DNA from: Vreelandella aquamarina | Lineage (GTDB): Bacteria > Pseudomonadota > Gammaproteobacteria > Pseudomonadales > Halomonadaceae | Length of the DNA: 64,000 nt | Direction of reading: 5' to 3' | NCBI RefSeq assembly: GCF_900110265.1 | Contig: NZ_FODB01000001.1 | Coordinates: 1-64,000 of the forward strand | Shown here: positions 36,494-46,019 of the stretch, in pieces | How positions within the stretch are numbered: position 1 is the first letter of the stretch | Layout of the letters: each line of letters starts with the position of its first letter | Translations under genes and position numbers: made by a program | The notes under the pieces: generated by a model | What the model was told of the DNA's origin: nothing | The model's input: only the letters and a program-made list of their open reading frames with translations | The model's database searches: none

Positions 36494-37912
36494 ATGGCCT
36501 CTTGGTTGCTAGGGACAGGGATCATGCTGATTCACGTGCTGGGAATGATCTCGGCGGTGATGGCATTAATGTCGAGCCGTACGTCACAGGGTGCAGTGGC
36601 GTGGATTATCTCACTGCTAACCTTTCCCTATGCGGCGGTGCCAGTGTACTGGCTGTTTGGCAGGCCACGTTTTTATGGGTATGTGACGGCAAGAGGTGCC
36701 AGGGATTCGGTGTTGCGCCGAGTGCTCGTTCGCTATCGACATAACGTAAAGCCCCATGTCGCTATTTCCGACAATACCGATATTCAAGCGGTTGAACAAT
36801 TAGCGATGATGCCGCTGACGAAAGGCAATAGCACCGAGCTGTTAATTGATGGCGATGCCACTTTTGACAGCCTATTTGCAGGTATTAATCAAGCGCAGGA
36901 TTATCTGCTGATCCAGTTCTTTATCGTTCGCGATGATGAGTTAGGCAGGCAGCTCCAGCAGCATCTGATTGCAGCGGTTAAGCGCGGTGTGCGCGTTTAT
37001 TTTCTATATGACGAAATTGGTAGCCGTAAACTAAATGACGGCTATTTAAATGAATTAAGTACAAGTGGCGCAGAGGTCACACCTTTCCGCTCATCACGCG
37101 GGCTAAAACACCGCTTTCAGCTCAATTTCCGTAACCATCGAAAAATTGCCGTAGTAGATGGCAAGCAGGGGTGGATAGGCGGCTTTAACGTCGGCAACGA
37201 GTATCTTGGCAAAAGTGCTAAGCACGGCCCTTGGCGAGACACCCATTTGAAAGTGCAGGGGCCGTGTGTACTAGGGCTGCAAGAAGCCTTTTGGGAGGAT
37301 TGGCACTGGGCAACAGGCGATGTCATTACCTTGAACTGGCACGCGGAAAGTCACCCACAGCAAGATCAGCAAGTGGTGATTGTGCCTTCCGGCCCAGCCG
37401 ATAAGCAGGATACGGCTGGATTACTTGTTCAACAGCTGATTCATAGCGCCAACCAGCGGTTTTGGGTTACGAGCCCCTATTTCGTACCTGATCAGGGCGT
37501 CCAAGACTCTTTACGATTGGCAGCTATGCGAGGCGTCGACGTGCGCGTGATGATCCCGGAGCGCCCCGACCATTTGCTGGTATTCCTCTCTGCGTTCTCT
37601 TTTTTGCCGGATATGTTAAAAGCGGGTGTGAAAATATACCGTTATCAACCTGGGTTTTTACATCAAAAAGTCATGCTTGTCGACCATTCATCCGCCACTG
37701 TAGGTACGGTAAATCTGGATAATAGGTCGTTTCGGTTAAATTTTGAAATCACTGCGTTCATTCCCAGCGCCGATTTTGCCAACGATGTTGCCACCATGCT
37801 GGAAGCTGATTTTTCCAAGTGCCGCCGAGTGACTCTCGATGAAGTGAGTCAGCGCCCCATGTGGAAAAAAGTCGTGTCCCGTGCTGCTTATTTGATGGCA
37901 CCCGTACAGTAA
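36494..37912 (+). CDS. cls: Cardiolipin synthase (phospholipase D family)
   Basis: 472 aa with two N-terminal membrane helices and two HKD motifs: NHRKIAVVDG near 215 and LHQKVMLVD near 391. It condenses phosphatidylglycerol molecules into cardiolipin at the inner membrane; halophiles raise cardiolipin with salinity. GAGGAA lies eight bases before ATG 36494. The size fits ClsA-type enzymes (about 480 aa). Confidence 0.93.
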   Translation: MASWLLGTGIMLIHVLGMISAVMALMSSRTSQGAVAWIISLLTFPYAAVPVYWLFGRPRFYGYVTARGARDSVLRRVLVRYRHNVKPHVAISDNTDIQAVEQLAMMPLTKGNSTELLIDGDATFDSLFAGINQAQDYLLIQFFIVRDDELGRQLQQHLIAAVKRGVRVYFLYDEIGSRKLNDGYLNELSTSGAEVTPFRSSRGLKHRFQLNFRNHRKIAVVDGKQGWIGGFNVGNEYLGKSAKHGPWRDTHLKVQGPCVLGLQEAFWEDWHWATGDVITLNWHAESHPQQDQQVVIVPSGPADKQDTAGLLVQQLIHSANQRFWVTSPYFVPDQGVQDSLRLAAMRGVDVRVMIPERPDHLLVFLSAFSFLPDMLKAGVKIYRYQPGFLHQKVMLVDHSSATVGTVNLDNRSFRLNFEITAFIPSADFANDVATMLEADFSKCRRVTLDEVSQRPMWKKVVSRAAYLMAPVQ

Positions 37913-37969
37913 TCGTTTGCCCCAACCAAATGACGCAAGCCATCAACGTTCAAATAACAGGAGTCATGG

Positions 37970-38887
37970 GTGAATCTAGAAACAAAATGGCTAGAAGACT
38001 TCGTCGCACTGGCGAATACCCGCAGTTTTTCTGCCTCTGCCCGACAGCGCCATGTCACCCAGCCTGCGTTTAGTCGGCGTATTCGGGCATTAGAGCAGGC
38101 AGTTGGCGTTACCTTAGTGGACCGATCAACGACGCCGATTGGCTTAACCTCAGAAGGGCAGCTATTTTTGGTGACCGCCCGCAACTTAGTTGAACAGTTA
38201 AACGAATCGCTCAGCCATTTGCGAGGGCTCTCCATTGCCAACGAAGCATTGGATATCGTCGCGGCGCACTCGTTAGCGCTCAGTTTTTATCCGCCGTGGA
38301 TCTCTAGGCTACAAAAAGGGCTAGGGGAGTTGCCAACGCGTTTGGTTGCCATGAACGTCGGTGAAGCCATTCATGTGCTGCGTGAGGGGAACTGTGACTT
38401 AATGCTGGCTTACTACGACCCTTTCGCCACAATGCAATTAGATGCGGAGGTATTTCCTTCGTTTTCGATCGGCAAGGTCAAGATGCTTCCTGTTTCGCTG
38501 CCTGACGAGCATGGGAAACCGTTGTTCTCTTTGCAGCGCGATAGCTCCATTCCTTATCTGGCCTATACTCAGGGGGCGTTTCTAGGTCGCAGCGTGCGGA
38601 TGCTGCTGAAAAACGACCCGCTGCGCATGAAGCTTAGAACGGTCTACGAAACCGCCATGGCTGAAGGTTTGAAGGGCATGGTATTACAGGGCGTAGGGGT
38701 TGCCTGGATTCCTGATTTCTGTATTCGTGAGGAGCTAAAAACCGGTAAGCTTGTGCGAGCAGGCGATGAGAGTTGGGACATTCCACTGGAAATTCGCCTC
38801 TATCGCTGCTCGCTGGTCCACAAGCCGGGAGTAGAGCGCTTATGGCGGCAGATGATGAAACTGCCGCGTGATTTCCTGCAGGCTTAA
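37970..38887 (+). CDS. LysR-family transcriptional regulator
   Basis: 305 aa: N-terminal helix-turn-helix (FSASARQRHVTQPAFSRRI, about 20-38) and a LysR substrate-binding domain. The start is GTG 37970 with CAGGAG seven bases upstream; the nearby ATG at 37966 is out of frame. It lies 57 bp after cls and its stop overlaps the stop of the convergent nadM-like gene by 4 bp. Target unknown. Confidence 0.9.
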   Translation: MNLETKWLEDFVALANTRSFSASARQRHVTQPAFSRRIRALEQAVGVTLVDRSTTPIGLTSEGQLFLVTARNLVEQLNESLSHLRGLSIANEALDIVAAHSLALSFYPPWISRLQKGLGELPTRLVAMNVGEAIHVLREGNCDLMLAYYDPFATMQLDAEVFPSFSIGKVKMLPVSLPDEHGKPLFSLQRDSSIPYLAYTQGAFLGRSVRMLLKNDPLRMKLRTVYETAMAEGLKGMVLQGVGVAWIPDFCIREELKTGKLVRAGDESWDIPLEIRLYRCSLVHKPGVERLWRQMMKLPRDFLQA

Positions 38888-39978
38888 AGAGAGCCAAAAT
38901 CGGCGGGTAAGCCAAGGAAATTCTGAATAATAAAGAAGTGATCCTCAAAGAGGCTCTCTGGCTCCAAGTCGGCGAGTGCCACCCAGCGGGCATGGTCGCC
39001 GCCCTTAACGGGTTTAAGGCGCGGCAGCTGCTGGTCAGGCCGCAAAGCAAAGTAGAAAGCTTCGGCTAGTGTGCGACCTCGCCAGCTACGGTGGGGCTCA
39101 TCAAACAGCCGCTGGCCACGCAGAGAGCCTTTCAATACCGGTTCTGGCACTTTTAAGCGCAACCGTTCGCGCAGCTCACGCAAACAGGCATCTAGTAATC
39201 GCTCATGGGGATTGATAAACCCACCGGGCAGCGCGAATAGGCCTTTCCCAGGAGCCGCAGTACGCTTCACCAGTAATACGTGCCCTGATTGCACAACAAC
39301 CGCGTTAACGGTGACAAAGATAGGGGTGTAGGGTGCCTGTGACCATGCTTGTCGATACTGATCGAGCAACTGCTGCTCTTCCAATAGTCGATGATAGTCC
39401 TCGCCTTTGCAGAATTTACTCACGCTTTCTACCACGCCAGGGGGCAAGTCATGGTAAGCCCCCGTACTGAGATAATCATCGGTTGAGCCAGGTGAGCGGA
39501 AAAGCCGCTCTCTAATTTGGCTGGCCGAAATGCCCTCCACGAGCGGTACGCTCACCGACTCCCATTGGGGAAAAAGCGATAAATAGTAGCTGGACTGCCC
39601 ACGACTTGCGCCGATGAGACCAATCCTTGGCAACCGTGCATTGGCGGGAGCTGCTAAATCGCGCACTTTCCGCTGTACGTCCCTGACCCATACATCGTCG
39701 TTGTAAAGCGCATCCAGAAGCGGAGTGATTTCAAGTCGTTGATTATCCGCATTATCAAATCCTGAGCGGATCATGGCTTGGCGCTCATCAAAATGCCACG
39801 GGTTACGAAGCGAGCGCGCCTGCCAGGAGGAGCCCACCATGACGATTACCTGTCGAGCCTGTTTAAGGGCTTCGCGGATGATGGCAAGGTGGCCTAAATG
39901 GGGAGGCTGAAAGCGACCAATAAATACTAAGCAATCAAAGTCATAAGACGTTACAGACCGAGCTGCATCTGAGTTCAT
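38884..39978 (-). CDS. NadM-like NMN adenylyltransferase with C-terminal Nudix domain
   Basis: 364 aa from ATG 39978 (AAGGA six bases upstream; the frame extends to 40080 without a better start). The N-terminal nucleotidyltransferase has GRFQPPHLGH and the ISASQIRE motif near 172. The C-terminal Nudix half has G-x5-E (GGFINPHE) followed by RELRERLRL, where the canonical REUxEExGU has lost the second paired glutamate and the glycine. Family members make NAD from NMN and hydrolyse ADP-ribose; here the hydrolase half may be weak or inactive. It is divergent from brkB across a region with striking inverted repeats. Confidence 0.9.
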   Translation of the reverse strand: MNSDAARSVTSYDFDCLVFIGRFQPPHLGHLAIIREALKQARQVIVMVGSSWQARSLRNPWHFDERQAMIRSGFDNADNQRLEITPLLDALYNDDVWVRDVQRKVRDLAAPANARLPRIGLIGASRGQSSYYLSLFPQWESVSVPLVEGISASQIRERLFRSPGSTDDYLSTGAYHDLPPGVVESVSKFCKGEDYHRLLEEQQLLDQYRQAWSQAPYTPIFVTVNAVVVQSGHVLLVKRTAAPGKGLFALPGGFINPHERLLDACLRELRERLRLKVPEPVLKGSLRGQRLFDEPHRSWRGRTLAEAFYFALRPDQQLPRLKPVKGGDHARWVALADLEPESLFEDHFFIIQNFLGLPADFGSL

Positions 39979-40069
39979 TGCGTGTCCTTGATTGCTGAAA
40001 ATGTGAGAATAAAGCGTTGCCATTATGGTCGGCCCCATCAGCCTCTGCAACGCAATCATACCTGCGCTG

Positions 40070-40129
40070 AGCGTTTTCATTGGGTATGCTTATTGATTAA
40101 TCAGTATATAAGCGTTGTATGAAAACGCT
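40070..40129. repeat. Nested inverted repeats between the nadM-like gene and brkB
   Basis: Outer arms AGCGTTTTCAT (40070-40080) and ATGAAAACGCT (40119-40129) are perfectly complementary over 11 bp with 38 bases between. Near their centre is a second palindrome TGATTAATCA (40094-40103). The right arm also forms a small hairpin AGCGTT/AACGCT (40111-40129). The element spans the divergent promoter region, a place where an operator would sit. Confidence 0.65.
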
Positions 40130-40154
40130 GTGATTTGCTTTTAAGGGAATGATG

Positions 40155-41054
40155 ATGCTTAAGCGCACGCTCGTTTTTTGGTGGAAGGTAATTCAAGATG
40201 CAACGTCACTCTGGCTTGAGCGTAACGCGTTTAGCTACGCTGGGTCGCTGGCGTTCTACACGCTGTTCTCGTTAGCTCCCACGGTGATTATTGCGGTTAC
40301 AGTGATTGGCGTGGTCCTCGGCGAAGAGGCGGCTCATGGTCAGATCGTGGCGCAGTTACAAGGAACCTTAGGCACAGAAGCTGCCTTGGCAATAGAGCAG
40401 GCGGTTGCCCAGTCTCGCATTGAAGAGTCGGGGGTTCTGCCCACAATTCTTGGCTTTATTGCCCTTGTAATCGGTGCAACGACCGTATTTGCGCAGATGC
40501 AGTTCTCGCTGAATACCATTTGGGGGGTTAGAGCGAAGCCAAATAGCAACAGCGCACTTATTTTTATCAAAAACCGTTTGTTATCGTTAACCGTTGTACT
40601 GTCTATCGGCTTTATTTTGCTGGTGTCGCTAGTGCTTGGAGTGGTGCTTCGCGGCATGCTAGACGCGACAAACGACCTGTTGCCATTTGCAAGCCTACTA
40701 ACCACCACCGCCGAGTCGTTAATATCGCTTGCCATGGTCGCTCTGCTGTTTGCGACTATTTTTAAAGTGCTGCCCGATGTAGTGCTACGCTGGCAGGATG
40801 TCTTCATTGGTGCAGTGGTGACAGCAGTGCTGTTTACCATTGGTCGCAGTGTTATTACCATTTACCTCGCCTACACGGCCACGGCATCCACCTATGGTGC
40901 GGCGGGTTCGGTGGTTATGATTTTACTATGGGTATACTACAGCTCGCTTATCTTACTCTTTGGTGCAGCGTTCACACGCTCGTTGCTATTACGACGTGGG
41001 CGTCCACTGGTGCCCCGCAATAGCGCTGTTCTGGTTAAGCATGAGCTGCTTTAA
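40155..41054 (+). CDS. YihY/BrkB-family inner membrane protein
   Basis: 299 aa with six predicted membrane helices and the family segment FSYAGSLAFYTLFSLAPTVII near residue 22. Three ATGs follow each other at 40149-40157; AAGGGA ends at 40148, so only the third (40155) has usable spacing. The function of the family is not firmly known, and the old link to RNase BN is wrong. Acylphosphatase follows 17 bp downstream, so the two are probably co-transcribed. Confidence 0.88.
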   Translation: MLKRTLVFWWKVIQDATSLWLERNAFSYAGSLAFYTLFSLAPTVIIAVTVIGVVLGEEAAHGQIVAQLQGTLGTEAALAIEQAVAQSRIEESGVLPTILGFIALVIGATTVFAQMQFSLNTIWGVRAKPNSNSALIFIKNRLLSLTVVLSIGFILLVSLVLGVVLRGMLDATNDLLPFASLLTTTAESLISLAMVALLFATIFKVLPDVVLRWQDVFIGAVVTAVLFTIGRSVITIYLAYTATASTYGAAGSVVMILLWVYYSSLILLFGAAFTRSLLLRRGRPLVPRNSAVLVKHELL

Positions 41055-41071
41055 CGACGGAGGAGTTTGTC

Positions 41072-41350
41072 ATGGCCCATTGCTGCGTACGTGCCTACAT
41101 AACAGGAAAAGTGCAGGGAGTATGGTACCGGCGTGCCACTCAAGAGCAGGCATTGATGCGTGGCTTAACCGGCTACGCTAAGAACCTGCCTGATGGCAGG
41201 GTTGAAGTGCTAATGTGCGGGCCCTCTTCAGCCGTTGCCGAGCTTAGCCAATGGCTTTGGCAGGGCCCAGAAGGGGCGCGGGTGACCCATGTCACACTTG
41301 AAACACTGGATGCTCATCACTACGCTCCTGACCACTTTTCGACCTATTAG
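41072..41350 (+). CDS. acyP: Acylphosphatase
   Basis: 92 aa with GKVQGVWYR (catalytic Arg20) and GYAKNLPDGRVEV (Asn38), the full family signature. It hydrolyses acyl phosphates such as acetyl or carbamoyl phosphate in the cytosol. GGAGGAG lies six bases before ATG 41072. Its stop is inside the left arm of a 9-bp inverted repeat, TAGGCACAC/GTGTGCCTA (41347-41370 region), which lacks a U-tract. Confidence 0.94.
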   Translation: MAHCCVRAYITGKVQGVWYRRATQEQALMRGLTGYAKNLPDGRVEVLMCGPSSAVAELSQWLWQGPEGARVTHVTLETLDAHHYAPDHFSTY

Positions 41351-41379
41351 GCACACGTTTAGTGTGCCTAGCTGGCAAG

Positions 41380-42330
41380 TTAGTGATTCTCTGTCTGCCA
41401 CGCACGAATATTGTCGGCGGTTAAGCCGACGATGTTTTGCCGTGCTTCGGGCGTGATCCACGCGTTGTGCGGCGTTACGATCAGATTGAGGGGTTCTGCA
41501 TTCGCCAGCGCATCTAATAGTGCGTGTCCATCTTTGGGTGGTTCGACAGGTAGCACATCGACGGCTAGACCACCGATGCTACCGCTACGAAGCGCTTCCA
41601 GCGCGGCTTCTTCATCAATAATACCGCCACGAGCGCAATTGACGATTAGCAGTGACGGCTTTGCTTTCGCTAGACGCTCTTTATTGAGAAGGTGCTTAGT
41701 AGCATCGTTCAGTGGGCAGTGCAGGCTAATCACATCTGCCGAGGGCAGTAGGTCATCCAGCGAAGGTCGCTGATCGTTTTGCTCGTTGCCAGGACGGGCG
41801 GCAAACGTGACCTGCATACCAAACGCCTCTGCAAGCCGAGCCACTTCAGACCCCAGCTCTCCTTGACCCACCATCACCAACTGCTTGCCAGCAAGCTGGA
41901 GTGTTGGGTGATCTTGTAAGCAGAAAAAATCACTCGCTTGCCATTTCCCATCGGCAATATCCGCTTGATAGCGGGGTAAGCGATTCGCCAGTGATAACAT
42001 CAGCATCAGCGTGTGCTGCGACACACTAGCGGTGCCATAGGCCGACACGTTTTTAACTGTAATGTTGTGGGCTTTGGCAGCATCTAGGTCAATGTTATTC
42101 AAGCCAGTGGCCAGCACGCAGATCAATCGTAACGAAGGAAGCTGTGAAAGCGTCTCAGCATCCAGCCTTACTTTATTGACGATGGCAATTTCGGCATCTG
42201 CTAGGCGTTCACGCGCCTGCGCTGTGGTGCTTTGCTGATGTATTTCTAAGTGCGTGACGGCATCACGAATAGCCGTCAAATCAATGTCAGGGCCAAGGCT
42301 TTGGGCATCCAGTATGACCGCATTGGGCAT
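41380..42330 (-). CDS. D-2-hydroxyacid dehydrogenase (glycerate/hydroxypyruvate reductase-like)
   Basis: 316 aa with NAD-binding GQGELGSEVARLAEAFG near 152, the catalytic arginine in NCARGGIIDE and the catalytic His in PHNAWITPEA. The closest general class is HprA-like glycerate dehydrogenase, which reduces hydroxypyruvate or glyoxylate. Exact substrate unassigned. GGAG lies before ATG 42330. It is convergent with acyP and divergent from fmdB. Confidence 0.9.
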   Translation of the reverse strand: MPNAVILDAQSLGPDIDLTAIRDAVTHLEIHQQSTTAQARERLADAEIAIVNKVRLDAETLSQLPSLRLICVLATGLNNIDLDAAKAHNITVKNVSAYGTASVSQHTLMLMLSLANRLPRYQADIADGKWQASDFFCLQDHPTLQLAGKQLVMVGQGELGSEVARLAEAFGMQVTFAARPGNEQNDQRPSLDDLLPSADVISLHCPLNDATKHLLNKERLAKAKPSLLIVNCARGGIIDEEAALEALRSGSIGGLAVDVLPVEPPKDGHALLDALANAEPLNLIVTPHNAWITPEARQNIVGLTADNIRAWQTENH

Positions 42331-42366
42331 TTTATTTCTCCATTAACTGCCGAAAGCCGCTTGGCC

Positions 42367-42397
42367 TTGCTCGGCAGGGGGCACAAAAGGGTATAAT
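42367..42397 (+). promoter_or_regulatory. Candidate sigma-70 promoter of fmdB-aspS
   Basis: A perfect -10 TATAAT (42392-42397) lies 132 bp before fmdB. The best -35 is TTGCTC (42367-42372) with a long 19-bp spacer. The -10 is the stronger part of the evidence. Confidence 0.5.
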
Positions 42398-42528
42398 GAC
42401 CGCTCTATCGACCGCAGTCTTGGAATTTATCCCGACAGGCCACATATTGTCAGCCTGGTAGCATTAAGTTTGCCACGACACTGTCAACATAAAACCTGTC
42501 GGAGTTGAGCTTTTCAGGAGCCATCAAC

Positions 42529-42804
42529 ATGCCCATCTATGAGTACGAGTGCAAGGCCTGCGGCCATCGCATGGAAAAACTTCAGAAAATTAGCGCCGAT
42601 CCGTTAACAAGCTGTCCTGCGTGTCAGCAAGATGATCTAGAGCGCTTGGTCTCAGCAGCCGGGTTCCGCTTAGCGGGTGGCGGTTGGTACGAAACTGATT
42701 TCAAAACAGGTAGCAAAAAGAATTTAGCTGCCGACGGACAAGCAGCGGGTAGCGCGAAAAGCGATGTCGGCAGCACGTCAACGAAAAAAGGCGCCGCGGC
42801 GTAG
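42529..42804 (+). CDS. FmdB-family zinc ribbon protein
   Basis: 91 aa from ATG 42529 with CAGGAG upstream. It begins MPIYEYECKACGH with two CxxC pairs (Cys8/Cys11 and Cys29/Cys32) forming a zinc ribbon, followed by GGWYETDFK and a disordered, Lys/Ser/Ala-rich tail. FmdB proteins commonly precede aspS in gammaproteobacteria, and their role is unknown. Two hairpins lie between it and aspS. Confidence 0.88.
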   Translation: MPIYEYECKACGHRMEKLQKISADPLTSCPACQQDDLERLVSAAGFRLAGGGWYETDFKTGSKKNLAADGQAAGSAKSDVGSTSTKKGAAA

Positions 42805-42830
42805 CCGCGGCTGTCAGGGCCTTTAAAGGC
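42793..42830 (+). promoter_or_regulatory. Two intercistronic hairpins between fmdB and aspS
   Basis: GCCGCGGC (42793-42800) pairs with GCCGCGGC (42804-42811) over the fmdB stop codon, and GCCTTTAAAGGC (42819-42830) is a perfect palindrome. Neither has a U-tract, so they are more likely mRNA processing or stability elements than a terminator. Confidence 0.45.
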
Positions 42831-42871
42831 TCAAGACAACTTAATTGCCACGAAACAGAACAGGATGTGAC

Positions 42872-44653
42872 ATGCGCAGCCATTATTGCGGCCAGCTTAA
42901 CGAAACATTGGTGGATCAAACGGTCACCGTTTGCGGTTGGGTTCACCGCCGTCGTGACCACGGTGGGGTTATCTTTCTCGACATGCGTGACCGTGATGGT
43001 ATCGCTCAGTTTGTCGTAGACCCCGATACCGCCGAGGCGTTTGCTAATGCCGACCGTGCACGCAGCGAATATGTTCTGCGCATTACTGGTCGTGTTCGGC
43101 TGCGTCCTGAAGGCACCCAGAACCCCAACATGCCCACCGGCATGATTGAAGTGCTGGCCAAAGAAGTTGAAGTACTGAATAGCGCAGCGACACCGCCTTT
43201 CCAGCTTGATGAGCATGGCAAAGTCGGTGAGGAAGTGCGTCTGAAACACCGCTATATTGATCTACGCCGCCCGGATATGATCGAAAAACTGCGGCTGCGT
43301 TCGCGTATTTCTCATAACGTACGTGCTTACCTAGAAAACCAAGGCTTTCTAGATATTGAAACGCCTGTGCTGACACGAGCCACGCCTGAAGGTGCCCGGG
43401 ACTACCTCGTGCCTAGCCGTACTCACGCGGGCAGCTTCTTTGCACTGCCACAGTCTCCCCAGCTGTTTAAGCAGCTGCTGATGGTGGCGGGTTTTGACCG
43501 CTACTACCAAATCGCAAAGTGCTTCCGCGATGAAGACCTGCGCGCTGACCGTCAGCCTGAATTCACACAGATCGATATCGAAGCCTCTTTCGTGGAAGAA
43601 GACGACATCATGGGCATTACCGAAGCCATGATTCGCCAACTGTTCCAGGAAGTGCTGAGCGTCGAACTGCCGGAATTCCCGCGAATGACTTGGCAAGAAG
43701 CCATGGATCGCTTTGGTTCGGATAAACCCGATCTGCGTATTCCGCTGGAGCTCACCGACGTTGACGACCTGATGCAGCAGGTTAGTTTCAATGTGTTCTC
43801 AGGGCCGGCCAAGGCAGAAGATGGCCGCGTGGCGGCTCTTAAAGTACCGGGTGGTGCCAAGCTTTCCCGTAAAGAGATCGACGAATACACCAAGTTCGTA
43901 GGTATCTACGGTGCTAAAGGCCTTGCCTGGATCAAAGTGAACGAGCGTGCCAAAGGGCTAGATGGCCTGCAGTCGCCGATCGTTAAGTTCATGGAAAACG
44001 TGGTCGAAGAGCTGCTTGATCGTGTCGGCGCTGAAGATGGTGACATTATCTTCTTCGGTGCGGATAAAGCGCGTATCGTCAACGAAGCCATTGGCGCGCT
44101 GCGTGTCAAGCTGGGTGCCGACCTGAACCTTTACACTCAAGCCTGGGCGCCGCTGTGGGTCGTTGACTTCCCCATGTTCGAAGCCGACGACAATGGCCGT
44201 CTAAGCCCGCTTCACCACCCGTTTACAGCGCCCTCCTGCTCGCCGGAAGAGCTGAAAGCAGACCCGGCTAGCGCGCTTTCTCGCGCTTATGACATGGTGC
44301 TTAACGGTACCGAACTGGGCGGCGGCTCTATCCGTATTCACAATCAAACCATGCAAAGCACCGTGTTTGATATTTTGGGGATTGGCGAAGAGGAAGCGCA
44401 AGAGAAGTTCGGCTTCCTGCTGGATGCCTTGCAGTACGGCGCACCGCCCCATGGCGGCTTGGCCTTCGGTCTGGACCGCTTAGTCATGCTCATGGCTGGT
44501 GCGAAAACCATTCGTGAAGTCATCGCCTTCCCGAAAACCCAAAGTGCTGCTTGTTTGATGACCGATGCACCGGGTGAAGTCAGCGCTGATCAGCTCAAAG
44601 AGCTGAACATTCGCTTACGCCAAAAAGCCAAAGCGGAAGCAGCGGGCGAGTAA
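42872..44653 (+). CDS. aspS: Aspartyl-tRNA synthetase
   Basis: 593 aa, bacterial type with the large GAD insertion domain. N-terminal OB-fold ([16 protein letters not shown]), class II motif 2 ([16 protein letters not shown]) and motif 3 ([12 protein letters not shown]). It charges tRNA-Asp, possibly also tRNA-Asn in organisms with GatCAB; discrimination cannot be judged safely here. ATG 42872 has AGGA about seven bases upstream. A terminator follows. Confidence 0.97.
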   Translation: MRSHYCGQLNETLVDQTVTVCGWVHRRRDHGGVIFLDMRDRDGIAQFVVDPDTAEAFANADRARSEYVLRITGRVRLRPEGTQNPNMPTGMIEVLAKEVEVLNSAATPPFQLDEHGKVGEEVRLKHRYIDLRRPDMIEKLRLRSRISHNVRAYLENQGFLDIETPVLTRATPEGARDYLVPSRTHAGSFFALPQSPQLFKQLLMVAGFDRYYQIAKCFRDEDLRADRQPEFTQIDIEASFVEEDDIMGITEAMIRQLFQEVLSVELPEFPRMTWQEAMDRFGSDKPDLRIPLELTDVDDLMQQVSFNVFSGPAKAEDGRVAALKVPGGAKLSRKEIDEYTKFVGIYGAKGLAWIKVNERAKGLDGLQSPIVKFMENVVEELLDRVGAEDGDIIFFGADKARIVNEAIGALRVKLGADLNLYTQAWAPLWVVDFPMFEADDNGRLSPLHHPFTAPSCSPEELKADPASALSRAYDMVLNGTELGGGSIRIHNQTMQSTVFDILGIGEEEAQEKFGFLLDALQYGAPPHGGLAFGLDRLVMLMAGAKTIREVIAFPKTQSAACLMTDAPGEVSADQLKELNIRLRQKAKAEAAGE

Positions 44654-44679
44654 GACCGCCTTCACGTTTTGACGAGTAC

Positions 44680-44711
44680 AACACCGACGCTTAGCGTCGG
44701 TGTTTTTGTTT
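44680..44711 (+). terminator. Rho-independent terminator after aspS
   Basis: An 11-bp stem (44680-44690 with 44694-44704) with a TTA loop, running into TTTGTTTT. Confidence 0.88.
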
Positions 44712-44735
44712 TAGGCAGTGCCAAGAGAAAAATCC

Positions 44736-45287
44736 ATGGACGAAAAACAGCTGGCGACCACGGTCAGAATTTTAGGCATTGACCCAGGCTCACGTATCAC
44801 CGGTTACGGCGTGATTGATCTAATAGGCGTGAAGCCTCGCTATGTGGCCAGTGGCTGCATTCGTACGGCTGATGGTGCACTGGAGCAGCGTTTGGCGCAA
44901 ATATATGCCGGTATTAGCGAAGTGATTGGCCTGCACCGCCCTGATGCTGTTGCAGTAGAGCGGGTTTTTATGGCTAAAAATGCTGATTCGGCCCTCAAGC
45001 TAGGCCAAGCCCGCGGCGCAGCATTGGTTTGTTTGGCTAACCATGGGCTGAGTATCGCGGAGTACGCCGCTCGGCAGATTAAGCAAGCGGTAACCGGGCA
45101 GGGCGGCGCTGATAAAAGCCAGGTGCAGCATATGGTCACCACGCTGCTCGGCCTGTCGGCGACACCCCAGGCAGATGCCGCCGATGCACTAGCCATTGCA
45201 CTGACCCACGCTTTTGCTGGCAACGCCCTGGTGGCGGCGACTCCTTCACGCAGTAAGCGCCGCTCATCAGGGCGATGGCGGCTCTAG
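44736..45287 (+). CDS. ruvC: Holliday junction resolvase RuvC
   Basis: 183 aa from ATG 44736 (GTG 44718 is an alternative that adds six residues). Catalytic acidic residues are seen in GIDPGS, VERVF and the C-terminal [11 protein letters not shown]. It cleaves Holliday junctions brought by RuvAB. The C-terminus is slightly longer and Arg/Lys/Ser-rich compared with the usual 173 aa. First of the ruvC-ruvA-ruvB group. Confidence 0.96.
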   Translation: MDEKQLATTVRILGIDPGSRITGYGVIDLIGVKPRYVASGCIRTADGALEQRLAQIYAGISEVIGLHRPDAVAVERVFMAKNADSALKLGQARGAALVCLANHGLSIAEYAARQIKQAVTGQGGADKSQVQHMVTTLLGLSATPQADAADALAIALTHAFAGNALVAATPSRSKRRSSGRWRL

Positions 45288-45355
45288 GCATTACTGGTCA
45301 TCTGTACAGAGTGGCTTTATAGTGGCTGCTGTTTTGATTGGCTGCGAGGCATATA

Positions 45356-45964
45356 ATGATTGGACGTTTAACCGGCCTGTTGTTGGAAAAACAGCCGCCC
45401 TGGATGGTGGTAGATGTGCATGGCGTTGGTTATGAGCTTGAAGCCTCCATGAACACCTTTGTAGCGCTGCCCGCTCCCGGCGAGCAGGTGTCACTCTATA
45501 CCCATCTCACCATCCGTGACGATGCGCATTTGCTCTATGGGTTTGGGCGAGAGCATGAGCGAGCGCTGTTTCGCGCCTTGATCAAAGTGAATGGCGTAGG
45601 GCCGAAACTTGCGTTAGCGATCCTGTCGGGTATGGATGAAGATGCCTTTATGCGCTGTATCAGAGATGACGACAGCAAAGCGCTGACAAAACTGCCAGGC
45701 GTTGGTAAAAAAACGGCGGAACGGTTGATTATCGAAATGCGTGACCGCTTTCCTGAGTGGGGGCATGGCAACGATGCGCCGTTGGCTCTTGAAGCGACAA
45801 GCGGGCGAGCTGCTCCAAGGGATCATTTGGCGGATGCCGAAGCAGCCCTGGTGAGCTTGGGTTATAAGCTGACAGAAGCGACGAAAATGTTAGCCGACGT
45901 CGACCCCAATCAAACTACCGAAGCTTTGATCAAAGCCGCGTTAACCAAACGCATGTCCGGTTAG
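45356..45964 (+). CDS. ruvA: Holliday junction DNA helicase subunit RuvA
   Basis: 202 aa, usual length. It begins MIGRLTGLLLEK, has two helix-hairpin-helix motifs (LIKVNGVGPKLALAIL and LTKLPGVGKKTAERLI) and a C-terminal domain III that contacts RuvB. ATG 45356 has GAGG eight bases upstream. It forms the tetramer that holds the four-way junction. Confidence 0.97.
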   Translation: MIGRLTGLLLEKQPPWMVVDVHGVGYELEASMNTFVALPAPGEQVSLYTHLTIRDDAHLLYGFGREHERALFRALIKVNGVGPKLALAILSGMDEDAFMRCIRDDDSKALTKLPGVGKKTAERLIIEMRDRFPEWGHGNDAPLALEATSGRAAPRDHLADAEAALVSLGYKLTEATKMLADVDPNQTTEALIKAALTKRMSG

Positions 45965-46019
45965 ACCAGCACGAGTGCAATAGCGTGTACTCATTAGTCA
46001 GCACTCTAGAAGAGTCTTT

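Noticed and set aside
41346-41370. Terminator between acyP and the hydroxyacid dehydrogenase gene
   Set aside because: The 9-bp inverted repeat is real, but there is no T run on either side, so I do not call it a terminator.
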